Shown here: piece after piece, positions 18,677 to 28,329 of the stretch
Layout of the letters: every line of letters starts with the position of its first letter
How positions within the stretch are numbered: the stretch's first letter is position 1
NCBI GenBank assembly: GCA_029245785.1
Contig: JAQWOR010000077.1
Coordinates: forward strand, 216,995 to 280,994
Length of the DNA stretch: 64,000 nt
Direction of reading: 5' to 3'
Origin: Polaribacter sp.
GTDB lineage: Bacteria > Bacteroidota > Bacteroidia > Flavobacteriales > Flavobacteriaceae
The notes under the pieces: model-generated
Seen by the model: only the letters and a program-made list of their open reading frames with translations
Database searches by the model: none
What the model was told of the DNA's origin: nothing
Translations under genes and position numbers: made by a program

Positions 18677-19294
18677 TTATTTTTTGTCGTGAATTTTTGT
18701 CGGAGTATTATCATTCCAAAGAGTTAAAATATCTGTAGCAACACTTGCGCCGCTTCCTGCAGCAATTGCAAACTGACTTCTGCAACCAGCAATAGTGCCA
18801 CAGGTATACAGCCCTTTTTTAATTAAATGATTGGTGTTTTTCAATTGAATTCTGTCTTTTGTTGGATTTGCACGGGCATGAGGCTCTACATATGTTGTTA
18901 GTCCATCAATTAAAAAAGGTTTGCTATAATTTAATGCAATGACCACAATACGGCTGTGGTATTCGTTTTTATTGGTTGTGATTTTAAACTGACCTTTTAA
19001 CTCTTTAACTGCGAGTACTTTTTCACCTTCAAGTTGTGTGACATTTGGATAGGAGTTGGCCAATTGGTTTTTCCCATTTTCCAATACGTACTCGCCCAAG
19101 GTGCCAGTTTCTATTCCTAAGACATTATTAAATAAAGCATTTTGCAAATGAGAGGCCTTTTGATGAAAAACAATTCCTATATTTTTATCTTCTGCATAAG
19201 CTTTCTCTTTTGAGGAACCTAAAACTAATGCACACTGCATACCAGAAACCCCTCCTCCTATAATAAGAACATCAAATACATTCATAGAACTCAT
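18677..19294 (-). CDS. Small FAD/NAD(P)-binding oxidoreductase
   Basis: A 205-aa flavoprotein with an N-terminal dinucleotide-binding motif (IIGGGVSGMQCA) and a C-terminal FAD block (GLYTCGTIAGCRSQFAIAAG). It looks like a thioredoxin-reductase fold reduced to its FAD domain: typical members are about 310 aa with a separate NADPH domain and a CxxC pair, both missing here. Function is therefore unknown. M4 at 19285 is an alternative start. It lies 5 nt from the end of convergent glmS and downstream of MarC on the same strand. Confidence 0.7.
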   Translation of the reverse strand: MSSMNVFDVLIIGGGVSGMQCALVLGSSKEKAYAEDKNIGIVFHQKASHLQNALFNNVLGIETGTLGEYVLENGKNQLANSYPNVTQLEGEKVLAVKELKGQFKITTNKNEYHSRIVVIALNYSKPFLIDGLTTYVEPHARANPTKDRIQLKNTNHLIKKGLYTCGTIAGCRSQFAIAAGSGASVATDILTLWNDNTPTKIHDKK

Positions 19295-19336
19295 TTTAAT
19301 GTAAAATTAGATCACTCAATAAAAACAATAAATTAC

Positions 19337-19918
19337 CTAAAACAATTCTTTAATATTGGCAGCAAATAGTTTTATAGCAATTGCTAACAATATAACTCCA
19401 AAGATTTTTCTAATAATTAAGATGCCATTTGGACCAATAATTCGTTCAATTTTAGACGATGTTTTTAAGACCAAATATATCAATGCAACGTTTAATAAAA
19501 CGGCAATGATAATGTTTTCGATATAGAACTCTGCCCGCAATGAAAGTAGCGTTGTTAAACTTCCTGGCCCAGCTATTAAAGGGAAAGCTAAAGGGAATAC
19601 AGAAGCTGTAATAGCACTAGCCTCTTCATCATCTTTATAGAGTGTAATTCCTAAAATCATTTCTAAGGCAATAAAAAATAATATAAAAGCTCCTGCAATC
19701 GCAAAAGAATTTACATCAATTCCAATTAATGCGAGTAGGCTTTTTCCTAGAAACAAAAACAGTATCATAATAAAACCAGCAATTATAGCTGCTTTTGCAG
19801 ATTGAATTTGCCCCACTTTTTTACGCAAATCTATAATAATAGGAATGTTTCCAACAATGTCGATTACTGCAAATAAGACCATAAATGCAGTGAAAATTTC
19901 TTTAATATTAAAGTTCAT
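19337..19918 (-). CDS. MarC family integral membrane protein
   Basis: A 193-aa protein with six predicted membrane segments in the MarC/NAAT arrangement. Visible family blocks are FAVIDIVGNIPI, a long hydrophobic middle with ITASVFPLAFPLIAGPGS, and the C-terminal GPNGILIIRKIFGVILLAIAI region. The family is often annotated as antibiotic resistance, but its transport function is unproven. It leads toward the small flavoprotein with a 42-nt gap. Confidence 0.88.
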   Translation of the reverse strand: MNFNIKEIFTAFMVLFAVIDIVGNIPIIIDLRKKVGQIQSAKAAIIAGFIMILFLFLGKSLLALIGIDVNSFAIAGAFILFFIALEMILGITLYKDDEEASAITASVFPLAFPLIAGPGSLTTLLSLRAEFYIENIIIAVLLNVALIYLVLKTSSKIERIIGPNGILIIRKIFGVILLAIAIKLFAANIKELF

Positions 19919-19939
19919 TTTAAAATGGTTTAATCATTG

Positions 19940-19947
19940 CAAAATTA
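19940..19947 (-). promoter_or_regulatory. -7 box for the MarC gene
   Basis: The minus strand reads TAATTTTG (TAnnTTTG), 21 nt upstream of the ATG at 19918. Confidence 0.5.
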
Positions 19948-19993
19948 GACAACTAAGTTTAACTAATTGTTAAGAAGTGGAAAAAAATAAATG

Positions 19994-20001
19994 TATTTTT
20001 G
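19994..20001 (+). promoter_or_regulatory. -7 box touching the DUF3109 start codon
   Basis: TATTTTTG ends 4 nt before the ATG at 20006, so transcription should begin at or near the start codon. It excludes the in-frame ATG at 19991, which overlaps the box. Confidence 0.5.
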
Positions 20002-20005
20002 CCAA

Positions 20006-20578
20006 ATGTTTCAGATAGGAAAAACCATAGTTTCAGAAGATATTATAGAAAAAGATTTTGTTTGTAATCTTTCTGCTTGTAAAGGAGCCTGCTGTGTTGA
20101 TGGAGACGCAGGAGCTCCATTAACAAAAGAAGAAACAAATAAATTAGAAGAAATTTATCCGAAAATAAAACCTTTTTTACGCAAAGAAGGGGTTGCTGCT
20201 ATTGAAAAAGAAGGAACTTGGGTAACCAGCGATTTTGATGGATTAGAAACTCCTTTAATTGATGGTGCAGATTGTGCTTATGTAATTTTTGATGAAAAAA
20301 AGACAGCACTTTGCGCAATAGAAGAAGCTTATAATCAAGGAATTGTAGATTGGAAAAAACCGGTTTCTTGCCATTTGTATCCAATTCGAGTACAAGAGTA
20401 TAGCGAGTTTTCTGCAGTAAATTATAACAAATGGAAAATTTGTGACGATGCCTGCACGCTTGGAAAAGAGTTGCAAGTGCCCGTTTATAAGTTTGTAAAA
20501 CAAGCTTTGGTTCGAAAATTTGGAGAAGATTGGTATGCTGAGCTCGAAAAGGTTGCCGACAAACATTTAGAGAAATAA
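20006..20578 (+). CDS. DUF3109 family cysteine-rich protein
   Basis: A 190-aa soluble protein with conserved cysteines: CNLSACKGACCVDGDAG near residue 18, then ADCAY, ALCAI, SCHLYPIR and ICDDACTLG. This pattern is that of DUF3109, related to the YkgJ-type zinc/iron-sulfur Cys-cluster proteins. The cysteines probably bind a metal or cluster, but no reaction is established. The ATG at 20006 is chosen because the upstream one overlaps the promoter box. It is monocistronic. Confidence 0.82.
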   Translation: MFQIGKTIVSEDIIEKDFVCNLSACKGACCVDGDAGAPLTKEETNKLEEIYPKIKPFLRKEGVAAIEKEGTWVTSDFDGLETPLIDGADCAYVIFDEKKTALCAIEEAYNQGIVDWKKPVSCHLYPIRVQEYSEFSAVNYNKWKICDDACTLGKELQVPVYKFVKQALVRKFGEDWYAELEKVADKHLEK

Positions 20579-20945
20579 TGCTTTTTTTAAGGTGATTTTT
20601 GTTCTCCAAGCCAATGTTTTCGTTTGTTTTTATGCCCTAAATATTTGAAACAAAAAACGAATTAGAACCTCCCTTTTTTTTAGAAATAAGTTATTGTCTT
20701 CGTTTTTTAAGAAACTCAACAAAATTAAGGGGTTCAAAAAAACAAAGATGATAGGTGTCTGAAAATCAAAAAGTTAAAATTATTTTTTAAATAGGTGTTT
20801 TTGATAAAAAACGAAAATTTGTTAAAAACTTCAAACATTTGTGAATAAGTATGACTTTTAATTTCAGTCATTTTTTTTAATCTTTGTTAACGTCATTTTC
20901 GACAAAACAACACAAACACAAAACAACTAAATTTTTCCAACAAGA
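20579..20945. other. 367-bp AT-rich region before nrdB
   Basis: This is the only gap above 300 bp. It is strongly AT-rich and T-tract-rich, and I see no ORF or tRNA. A near-match to a -7 element, TAATCTTTG with one extra base in the spacer, lies at about 20879-20887, roughly 60 nt before the nrdB ATG. No NrdR-type paired box was recognised. It probably carries the control region of the ribonucleotide reductase genes. Confidence 0.6.
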
Positions 20946-21917
20946 ATGTCTGCCATAGAACCTATTTTACAACCAAATGAGAACCGATTTGTAATTTTCC
21001 CAATTCAACACGATGATTTGTGGGAATGGTACAAAAAACAACAAGCGTGTATTTGGACCGCTGAAGAAATTGATTTGTCAGAAGATGTTCATGATTGGAA
21101 CACGAAATTGTCAGACGATGAGCGTTATTTTATCAAACATGTTTTAGCGTTTTTTGCTGCTTCAGACGGAATTGTAAACGAAAATTTGGCAGAAAACTTT
21201 GTCAATGAAGTACAATATTCTGAAGCAAAATTTTTCTACGGATTCCAAATAATGATGGAAAACGTACACTCAGAAACCTATTCTTTATTGATTGATACTT
21301 ATGTAAAGGATGAAGCAGAGAAAGATAAATTATTCAGAGCAATAGAGATTTTTCCAGCAATTAAAAAGAAAGCAGATTGGGCATTAAAATGGATTGAGTC
21401 AGATTCTTTTGCAGAACGATTGATTGCTTTTGCAGCAGTAGAAGGGATTTTCTTTTCGGGAGCCTTCTGTTCTATTTTTTGGCTAAAGAAAAGAGGATTG
21501 TTGCCAGGACTAGCCTTTTCTAACGAATTAATTTCACGAGATGAAGGAATGCATGCAGATTATGCCGTTCATTTACACAATCATCATATTGTAAATAAAG
21601 TGCCTAAAGCACGAATTAAAGAAATTATTATTGATGCGTTGACTATAGAGCGTGAGTTTATTACAGAGTCTTTACCCGTAAGTTTGATAGGAATGAACTC
21701 GAAGTTAATGACCCAATATTTAGAATTTGTAACCGATAGGTTGTTGCTTGAATTTGGCTGTTCAAAAGAATATGACGTCAAAAACCCATTTGATTTTATG
21801 GAAATGATTTCTTTAGAAGGAAAAACCAACTTCTTCGAAAAAAGAGTATCAGAATATCAAAAGGCCGGAGTAAAATCTGGAGGAACTGGAAGCATCAGTT
21901 TCGATGCTGACTTTTAA
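20946..21917 (+). CDS. nrdB: Ribonucleoside-diphosphate reductase, beta subunit (class Ia-like)
   Basis: A 323-aa R2 subunit that holds the di-iron centre and tyrosyl radical for making dNDPs. By position against the E. coli protein, the metal ligands are D43, E105, H108, E166, E200 and H203, and the radical Tyr is Y112 (ENVHSETY). All are present. The C-terminus ends in SISFDADF, the tail that docks on the alpha subunit. nrdA follows after a structured 152-nt gap. Confidence 0.96.
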   Translation: MSAIEPILQPNENRFVIFPIQHDDLWEWYKKQQACIWTAEEIDLSEDVHDWNTKLSDDERYFIKHVLAFFAASDGIVNENLAENFVNEVQYSEAKFFYGFQIMMENVHSETYSLLIDTYVKDEAEKDKLFRAIEIFPAIKKKADWALKWIESDSFAERLIAFAAVEGIFFSGAFCSIFWLKKRGLLPGLAFSNELISRDEGMHADYAVHLHNHHIVNKVPKARIKEIIIDALTIEREFITESLPVSLIGMNSKLMTQYLEFVTDRLLLEFGCSKEYDVKNPFDFMEMISLEGKTNFFEKRVSEYQKAGVKSGGTGSISFDADF

Positions 21918-21970
21918 AACTCTGTTTTCCCTATAAACACAGTTTTTACCAATAAATAAATTAGAAAATG

Positions 21971-21996
21971 CGATTCTGAGTATTTGTAAGGAATCG
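21971..21996 (+). other. Stem-loop 1 between nrdB and nrdA
   Basis: CGATTC (21971-21976) pairs with GAATCG (21991-21996) around a 14-nt loop. It has no T-run, so it is not an obvious terminator. Confidence 0.35.
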
Positions 21997-22013
21997 TGAA
22001 TAGATAAAAATAA

Positions 22014-22039
22014 TCGCCAAAAAGTGGATGTTTTGGCGA
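22014..22039 (+). other. Stem-loop 2 in the nrdA leader
   Basis: TCGCCAAAA (22014-22022) pairs perfectly with TTTTGGCGA (22031-22039) around an 8-nt loop, 30 nt before the nrdA ATG. There is no downstream T-run. It could be an mRNA processing, stability or translational control element. Confidence 0.5.
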
Positions 22040-22069
22040 CCAACTAACTAAACCAAAACCAAAAAAAGT

Positions 22070-24457
22070 ATGGATGTAGTAAAAAGAGACGGCAAGAAAG
22101 AGCCTGTGATGTTTGACAAAATCACGGCCAGAGTAAAAAAAATGTGTTATGGACTAAACAAAATTGTAGACCCTACAAAAGTAGCAATGCGCGTTATTGA
22201 AGGGCTGTATGATGGAGTAACTACATCAGAATTAGATAACTTAGCGGCAGAAATTGCAGCAACCATGACAACTGCACATCCTGATTATGCAAAATTAGCC
22301 GCAAGAATTGCCGTATCAAACTTACATAAAAACACTAAAAAGTCGTTTTCAGAAACAATGGATGACTTGTATTATTATGTCAATCCACGAACAAATAAAA
22401 AAGCTCCTTTGTTGGCAGATGATGTATATGAAATTATCAAAGACAATGCAGAAAAATTAGACTCTACCATTATTTATAACAGAGATTTTAATTACGATTA
22501 TTTTGGTTTTAAAACATTAGAACGTTCTTACTTATTAAAGTTGAACGGAAACATTGTAGAACGTCCACAACATATGTTAATGCGTGTCTCTATCGGGATT
22601 CATAAAAACGATATCGACGAAGCAATTGCTACCTACGAATTGATGAGTAAAAAATATTTTACCCACGCAACACCAACATTATTTAATGCAGGGACACCAA
22701 AACCACAAATGTCTTCATGTTTCTTATTACAGATGCAAGACGACAGTATTGATGGAATTTATGACACCTTAAAACAAACGGCAAAAATTTCGCAATCTGC
22801 TGGAGGAATAGGGCTTTCTATTCACAATGTTAGAGCAACAGGTTCTTATATTCGAGGAACAAACGGAACCTCTAACGGAATTGTACCAATGTTAAAAGTG
22901 TACAATGATACGGCACGGTATGTAGATCAAGGAGGAGGAAAACGAAAAGGCTCTTTTGCAATGTACATAGAACCTTGGCATGCAGATATTTTTGATTTCT
23001 TAGATTTGAAAAAAAATCACGGAAAAGAAGAAATGCGTGCACGCGATTTGTTTTACGCCATGTGGATTCCAGATTTGTTTATGAAACGTGTGCAAGAAGA
23101 TGGCACATGGACTTTGATGTGCCCAAATGAATGCCCGCATCTGTTTGATACCTATGGAGATGAGTTTGAGAAATTATATGAAGGCTACGAAGAAGTAGGC
23201 AAAGGAAGAAAAACCATTAAAGCTCGTGAACTTTGGGAGAAAATCTTAGAATCTCAGATTGAGACAGGAACTCCGTACATGTTGTATAAAGATGCTGTTA
23301 ACCGTAAAACAAATCATAAGAATCTAGGAACCATTCGTTCTTCAAATTTATGTACAGAAATTATGGAATACACCGCAAATGATGAAGTTGCCGTGTGTAA
23401 TTTAGCATCTATTGCCTTGCCAATGTTTGTTACAGAAAAAGAAAATGGCGAAAAGTACTTCAACCACAAAAAATTATTTGATGTTACTAAAAAGGTAACT
23501 CGTAATTTAGATACGGTAATTGACATGAATTATTATCCTGTTGTTGAGGCAGAAAACTCAAATTTCCGTCATAGACCTATTGGATTAGGAATTCAAGGAT
23601 TGGCAGATACATTTATCAATCTACGGATGCCATTTACTTCTGAAGAAGCGAAAAAACTAAATCAAGAAATTTTTGAAACCATGTATTTTGCTGCGGTAAC
23701 TTCATCTATGGAGATTGCCAAAGCAAAAAAAGAACCATATTCTACTTTTAAAGGATCTCCAATGTCAGAAGGAGAGTTTCAATTTAATATGTGGGGCATT
23801 AAAGATGATGAGCTGAGCGGTAATTGGGACTGGGCAAAATTGCGTAAAAACGTGATAAAACACGGAGTTAGAAACTCGCTATTAGTAGCGCCAATGCCAA
23901 CAGCATCAACTTCTCAAATTCTTGGAAATAATGAAGCTTTTGAACCATATACGTCTAATATTTATACACGAAGAGTACTGTCAGGAGAATTTATTGTAGT
24001 TAACAAACACTTATTAGAAGACTTGGTTGAATTGGACTTGTGGAACAACAATATGAAAGAAGATATCATGCGTGCAAACGGATCTATCCAACATATTGAT
24101 GCAATTCCTGCCGATTTAAAAGAGTTGTACAAAACAGTTTGGGAACTGAGTATGAAAGATATTATTGATATGGCGCGCCATAGAGGTTATTTTATCGATC
24201 AATCACAATCACTAAACTTGTTTATGCAAGATCCTGATTTTGGAAAGCTAACCTCAATGCATTTCTACGGATGGAAATCTGGATTGAAAACAGGAATGTA
24301 TTACTTAAGAACCAAATCTGCAGTAAACGCCATTCAGTTTACGCTTTCTAAAGAAAAGAAAGAAGAAGACAAGCCAATGTCTGCAGAAGAATTTAAAGCC
24401 ATGGTAGAGGCCTCTAAAAACGATGGACCAGACGATTGCTTGATGTGCGGTTCTTAA
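22070..24457 (+). CDS. nrdA: Ribonucleoside-diphosphate reductase, alpha subunit
   Basis: A 795-aa catalytic R1 subunit. The N-terminal ATP-cone ([20 protein letters not shown]), which senses ATP/dATP, spans about residues 1-95. Active-site landmarks are PQMSSCFLL, the NLCTEI block (Asn, Cys, Glu), the radical-transfer Tyr pair in GMYYLRTKS, and the C-terminal redox pair in DDCLMCGS. The intact ATP-cone suggests allosteric dATP inhibition. It follows nrdB and is followed by a terminator and dgt. Confidence 0.97.
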   Translation: MDVVKRDGKKEPVMFDKITARVKKMCYGLNKIVDPTKVAMRVIEGLYDGVTTSELDNLAAEIAATMTTAHPDYAKLAARIAVSNLHKNTKKSFSETMDDLYYYVNPRTNKKAPLLADDVYEIIKDNAEKLDSTIIYNRDFNYDYFGFKTLERSYLLKLNGNIVERPQHMLMRVSIGIHKNDIDEAIATYELMSKKYFTHATPTLFNAGTPKPQMSSCFLLQMQDDSIDGIYDTLKQTAKISQSAGGIGLSIHNVRATGSYIRGTNGTSNGIVPMLKVYNDTARYVDQGGGKRKGSFAMYIEPWHADIFDFLDLKKNHGKEEMRARDLFYAMWIPDLFMKRVQEDGTWTLMCPNECPHLFDTYGDEFEKLYEGYEEVGKGRKTIKARELWEKILESQIETGTPYMLYKDAVNRKTNHKNLGTIRSSNLCTEIMEYTANDEVAVCNLASIALPMFVTEKENGEKYFNHKKLFDVTKKVTRNLDTVIDMNYYPVVEAENSNFRHRPIGLGIQGLADTFINLRMPFTSEEAKKLNQEIFETMYFAAVTSSMEIAKAKKEPYSTFKGSPMSEGEFQFNMWGIKDDELSGNWDWAKLRKNVIKHGVRNSLLVAPMPTASTSQILGNNEAFEPYTSNIYTRRVLSGEFIVVNKHLLEDLVELDLWNNNMKEDIMRANGSIQHIDAIPADLKELYKTVWELSMKDIIDMARHRGYFIDQSQSLNLFMQDPDFGKLTSMHFYGWKSGLKTGMYYLRTKSAVNAIQFTLSKEKKEEDKPMSAEEFKAMVEASKNDGPDDCLMCGS

Positions 24458-24477
24458 CCAAAAATTAATTAAAAGTT

Positions 24478-24509
24478 AAAAAAGAGAAGTAGAAATGCTT
24501 CTCTTTTTT
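24478..24509 (+). terminator. Terminator after nrdA
   Basis: AAAAAAGAGAAG (24478-24489) pairs with CTTCTCTTTTTT (24498-24509), with an 8-nt loop and a terminal T-run. Confidence 0.8.
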
Positions 24510-24560
24510 ATTACCTTGTGCAAATATAAATAAAGAGATACTGAACTAAATTCAGCATAT

Positions 24561-25901
24561 ATGAACTGGGAACAATTACTTTCGTTAAAACGATTTGGAG
24601 ATACCGAAAAACGACCTAGAATTGAACAAGATGAAACACGTTTAGGCTTTGAAGTAGATTTTGATAGAATTATTTTTTCGTCAGCATTTCGAAGTTTACA
24701 AGACAAAACTCAGGTCATTCCTTTATCAGAAACCGATTTTGTTCATACACGCCTAACACATAGTTTAGAAGTTTCTGTGGTAGGAAGAACCTTGGGAAGA
24801 CGTGTTGGAAAAGTATTGTTAGAGCGTCACCCAAATTTAAAAAAATTGGGCTACACCTTTAATGATTTTGGAGCCATTGTTGCCGCGGCATCCGTAACAC
24901 ACGATATTGGAAATCCGCCTTTTGGACATTCTGGAGAAAAAGCAATTGGAGAATACTTTAAAACAGGAAACGGACTCAAATACAAAGGTAACTTGTCTGA
25001 AAAAGAGTATCAAGACTTGGTAGATTTTGAAGGAAACGCTAACGGATTTAAAATTTTAACAGAAAGTAGAGAAGGAGTTCATGGAGGCTTACGCTTGTCA
25101 TACGCAACGTTGGGAGCTTTTATGAAATATCCGAAGGAATCACTTCCTAAAAAACCAACAAACCATATTGTAGATAAAAAATATGGCTTTTTTCAATCAG
25201 AAAAAATACCCTTTTTAGACCTTGTGAATGACTTGGGACTACAACAAAAATCAAGCACAAAAAACCTCTCTTTTTATCGACATCCATTAGCATATTTAGT
25301 AGAAGCTGCAGATGATATTTGCTATACAATTATCGATTTTGAAGACGGCATAAACCTTGGGCTGATAGAAGAAGAATTTGCTTTAGAATATTTAATCAAA
25401 TTGGTTAAAAATACAATTGATACACAAAAATACCATTCGTTACAACACACAAAAGACCGAGTGAGCTATTTGCGTGCGTTGGCAATAAATACATTAATCA
25501 ATGAATCTGTAGCCATTTTCTTAGAGAATGAAGCAGCCATTTTAAAAGGAGAGTTTGACAAATCATTGCTAGAAAAATGCGCTTATGAAGCGCAAATTAA
25601 CGACATCATTAAAATAAGTGTTGCCAAGATTTATCGAAGTAAAGATGTGGTGGAAAAAGAAGTCGCTGGGTATAAAATAATTGCAGATTTATTGGAGGTC
25701 TTTATAACCGCCACCAACAATAATTTTGAAGGAAAACCCTCTAACTATCATCAATTAACATTAAATTTATTGCCAGACGAATACAAGGTGAATTCAAAAA
25801 AACTGTATGATAGAATTATGCTAGTTTGTAGCTATATTGCAAGTATGTCAGACAGTTATGCCATTCGATTGCATAAAAAAATTCAAGGAAATTTTAGCTA
25901 G
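24561..25901 (+). CDS. dgt: dGTP triphosphohydrolase (HD superfamily)
   Basis: A 446-aa dNTPase that cuts dGTP and related dNTPs to deoxynucleoside plus triphosphate. The HD-domain metal ligands are H67 (RLTHSLEVS) and the H114-D115 pair (SVTHDIGNPPFGHSGE), a classic Dgt signature. LGFEVDFDRIIFSSAFRSLQ is the N-terminal family block. It sits directly after the reductase genes, so synthesis and removal of dNTPs are neighbours. Its 3' end overlaps that of convergent dxs by 8 bp. Confidence 0.93.
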   Translation: MNWEQLLSLKRFGDTEKRPRIEQDETRLGFEVDFDRIIFSSAFRSLQDKTQVIPLSETDFVHTRLTHSLEVSVVGRTLGRRVGKVLLERHPNLKKLGYTFNDFGAIVAAASVTHDIGNPPFGHSGEKAIGEYFKTGNGLKYKGNLSEKEYQDLVDFEGNANGFKILTESREGVHGGLRLSYATLGAFMKYPKESLPKKPTNHIVDKKYGFFQSEKIPFLDLVNDLGLQQKSSTKNLSFYRHPLAYLVEAADDICYTIIDFEDGINLGLIEEEFALEYLIKLVKNTIDTQKYHSLQHTKDRVSYLRALAINTLINESVAIFLENEAAILKGEFDKSLLEKCAYEAQINDIIKISVAKIYRSKDVVEKEVAGYKIIADLLEVFITATNNNFEGKPSNYHQLTLNLLPDEYKVNSKKLYDRIMLVCSYIASMSDSYAIRLHKKIQGNFS

Positions 25902-27681
25902 ATTGGTATAGGTGCTTTTCAATTTCTTTTTTGATAGCTTTTGAATCGATACCTGTTTGTTGTTGCAATTGTTCTACAGAACCTTGGTCTATAAAGTTAT
26001 CTGGAACTCCAAGTGTTTGAACTATTGCTGTATAAGTATTGCTTGCAGAAAATTCTAAAATAGCACTTCCAAAACCACCTTTAACACTTCCGTCTTCTAC
26101 AGTAATAATGGTGTCGAATTGCTGAAAAATAGTGTGTAACAATTGTTCGTCTAACGGTTTCACAAAACGCATATCATAATGAGCAACGCAATCCTTCTTT
26201 TTGATTTCTGTGAGTGCTTTAGAAACATTTTTGGCAATGGATCCAACAGATAGTACAGCAATTTCAGTACCTTCTTTTAAGCAAACCCCTGTACCAATTG
26301 TAATTTTTTGAAAATCTTGTTTCCAATTAATTGTAATTCCTCTTCCTCTCGGATACCGAATGGCAATAGGATTTTTTAACCCTAACTGAGCCGTGTACAT
26401 GATGTTGCGTAATTCAATTTCATTTCTTGGTGCAAATACAATCAGGTTCGGAATACATCTCAAAAAAGAGATGTCAAAAACACCATGATGTGTAGCGCCA
26501 TCTTCTCCAACCAATCCTGATCTATCCAAACAAAAAACAACAGGCAAGTTTTGCAAAGCAACATCGTGTATTATTTGATCGTATGCACGTTGTAAAAAGG
26601 TAGAATAAATAGCACAAAAAGGAATCAATCCTTGTGTTGCCATCCCTGCAGATAAGGTAACGGCGTGCTGTTCGGCAATCCCAACATCAAAGGTTCTTTC
26701 AGGAAATTCATCCAGCATAAATTTTAAAGAACTTCCTGTTAACATGGCAGGTGTGATTCCTACAATGGCATCATTTTTTGAAGCCAATTCAACCAATGTT
26801 TTTCCAAAGATATCTTGGTATTTTTCTGGCTGAACGATTTCTTTTTTCGGAAGAATAGCGCCTGTCTTTGTGTCAAATTTTCCAGGAGCATGGTACTGCA
26901 CCTGATTTTCTTCTGCTTGTTGTAATCCCTTTCCTTTGGTGGTAATTATATGTAAAAACTTCGGACCTTTGTGATTTTTTAGTCGTTTTAATTCTGATAA
27001 AAGAGCCTTTAAATCATGCCCGTCTATTGGGCCAGAATACTCAAAGTTTAAGGCTTTGATGATGTTGTTTTGTGCCGCTAACCTTTTGTCCGTTTTTACG
27101 TTGATTAAATATTCTTTTAAGGCGCCAACAGAGGGATCAATTCCGATGGAATTATCGTTTAAAACCACCAATACATTGGCGTCAGAAACTCCAGCATGAT
27201 TCAAGGCTTCAAAAGCCATTCCGCTTGCCAAAGAAGCATCACCAATTACTGCAATATGGTTTTTTTCTGTTTCACCCTTTAGATTAGAAGCAATCGCCAT
27301 TCCCAATGCTGCCGAAATAGAGGTCGATGAATGTCCAACACCAAAGGCATCATAGACACTTTCACTACGCTTTGGAAAACCAGAAATACCATTTAATTGA
27401 CGATTGGTATGAAAAATAGCTTTTCGTTCTGTTATTATTTTATGTCCGTACGCTTGGTGTCCAACATCCCAAACCAATTGGTCATTTGGAGTGTCAAACA
27501 AATAGTGCAATGCAATTGTAAGTTCTACAACACCTAAGCTTGCTCCTAAATGCCCTTCTTTTACAGCAACAATATCAATAATAAATTTTCGCAACTCTTT
27601 TGCAACTTGCGATAATTGCGTTGGATGAAGTTTGCGTAAATCAGCAGGATTAAAAATAGTATCTAATAACTTTTCAGACAT
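25894..27681 (-). CDS. dxs: 1-deoxy-D-xylulose-5-phosphate synthase
   Basis: A 595-aa thiamine-diphosphate enzyme that condenses pyruvate and glyceraldehyde-3-phosphate, the first step of the MEP isoprenoid pathway. Blocks include GHLGASLGVVELTIALHY, WDVGHQAYGHK, the TPP motif GDASLASGMAFEALN, and DVGIAEQHAVTLSAG with the catalytic Glu. The ATG at 27681 is preferred, because the one at 27696 lies upstream of the promoter box. No other MEP gene is in view. Confidence 0.96.
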   Translation of the reverse strand: MSEKLLDTIFNPADLRKLHPTQLSQVAKELRKFIIDIVAVKEGHLGASLGVVELTIALHYLFDTPNDQLVWDVGHQAYGHKIITERKAIFHTNRQLNGISGFPKRSESVYDAFGVGHSSTSISAALGMAIASNLKGETEKNHIAVIGDASLASGMAFEALNHAGVSDANVLVVLNDNSIGIDPSVGALKEYLINVKTDKRLAAQNNIIKALNFEYSGPIDGHDLKALLSELKRLKNHKGPKFLHIITTKGKGLQQAEENQVQYHAPGKFDTKTGAILPKKEIVQPEKYQDIFGKTLVELASKNDAIVGITPAMLTGSSLKFMLDEFPERTFDVGIAEQHAVTLSAGMATQGLIPFCAIYSTFLQRAYDQIIHDVALQNLPVVFCLDRSGLVGEDGATHHGVFDISFLRCIPNLIVFAPRNEIELRNIMYTAQLGLKNPIAIRYPRGRGITINWKQDFQKITIGTGVCLKEGTEIAVLSVGSIAKNVSKALTEIKKKDCVAHYDMRFVKPLDEQLLHTIFQQFDTIITVEDGSVKGGFGSAILEFSASNTYTAIVQTLGVPDNFIDQGSVEQLQQQTGIDSKAIKKEIEKHLYQSS

Positions 27682-27685
27682 ACAA

Positions 27686-27693
27686 CAAAAGTA
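27686..27693 (-). promoter_or_regulatory. -7 box touching the dxs start codon
   Basis: The minus strand reads TACTTTTG and ends 4 nt before the ATG at 27681, implying a leaderless or near-leaderless dxs mRNA. Confidence 0.5.
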
Positions 27694-27745
27694 CAATTTT
27701 ACATCTCAAATACTTTTTGTATTATTGAAAACTTAACCATTTATA

Positions 27746-28195
27746 ATGATAAACCCTTTTGACGATACTTATTTTATGAAAAAAGCTTTAGATGAAGCAG
27801 TGGCGGCTTTTGATAAAGGAGAAGTTCCTGTGGGTGCAATTATTGTTTTTAAAGAGCAAATAATAGCGAGAGCACATAACTTAACAGAAACATTAAACGA
27901 TGTAACTGCCCATGCAGAAATGCAAGCTTTTACTGCTGCTTCCGATTTTTTAGGAGGAAAATATTTAAAAGAATGTACATTGTATGTGACGTTAGAGCCT
28001 TGCCAGATGTGTGCTGGTGCTAGTTATTGGGCACAATTGGGTAAAATTGTGTACGGAGCTTCAGAGTTAGAAAGAGGTTTTGTGAAGTTGAAAACAACCA
28101 TACATCCAAAAACGAGTGTTGTTAGTGGTGTTTTAGAAGCAGAATGTAGCAAGATTTTAAAACGGTTTTTTATAGAAAAACGGAATTTAAATTGA
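27746..28195 (+). CDS. tadA: tRNA-specific adenosine deaminase-like nucleoside deaminase
   Basis: A 149-aa cytidine-deaminase-fold enzyme. The zinc motif is HAEMQAF, where Glu is the proton shuttle, together with PCQMCAGA. The family member TadA converts A34 to inosine in tRNA-Arg; guanine deaminases share these motifs, so the symbol is likely but not certain. The start is the ATG of MINPFDDTYFMKK. It is divergent from dxs, and an inverted REP pair lies just downstream. Confidence 0.85.
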   Translation: MINPFDDTYFMKKALDEAVAAFDKGEVPVGAIIVFKEQIIARAHNLTETLNDVTAHAEMQAFTAASDFLGGKYLKECTLYVTLEPCQMCAGASYWAQLGKIVYGASELERGFVKLKTTIHPKTSVVSGVLEAECSKILKRFFIEKRNLN

Positions 28196-28208
28196 TGATG
28201 TATTAATG

Positions 28209-28229
28209 GCACGAGCAAGATGCTCGCGC
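28209..28229 (+). repeat. REP-like element, copy 1
   Basis: A 21-bp imperfect hairpin with arms GCACGAG and CTCGCGC around a 7-nt loop. It is the inverted copy of 28281-28301 (20 of 21 bases) and lies at the 3' side of a RAYT gene. Confidence 0.7.
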
Positions 28230-28280
28230 CAACCCTCTTGGTTCGTGTCAACCTTCTAAGTTTATAATAACAACTTGTTA

Positions 28281-28301
28281 GCGCGAGTATCTTGCTCGTG
28301 C
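28281..28301 (-). repeat. REP-like element, copy 2 (inverted)
   Basis: Arms GCGCGAG and CTCGTGC pair with one G-T wobble. It is the reverse complement of copy 1 apart from one base. Two inverted hairpins 51 bp apart resemble a BIME-type pair, the usual substrate of a RAYT. Confidence 0.7.
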
Positions 28302-28329
28302 TTAAACATTACAATGAAGATGTAAGTAT

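Noticed and set aside
20579..20945. NrdR boxes upstream of nrdB
   Set aside because: I could not find a convincing pair of the NrdR consensus in the region.
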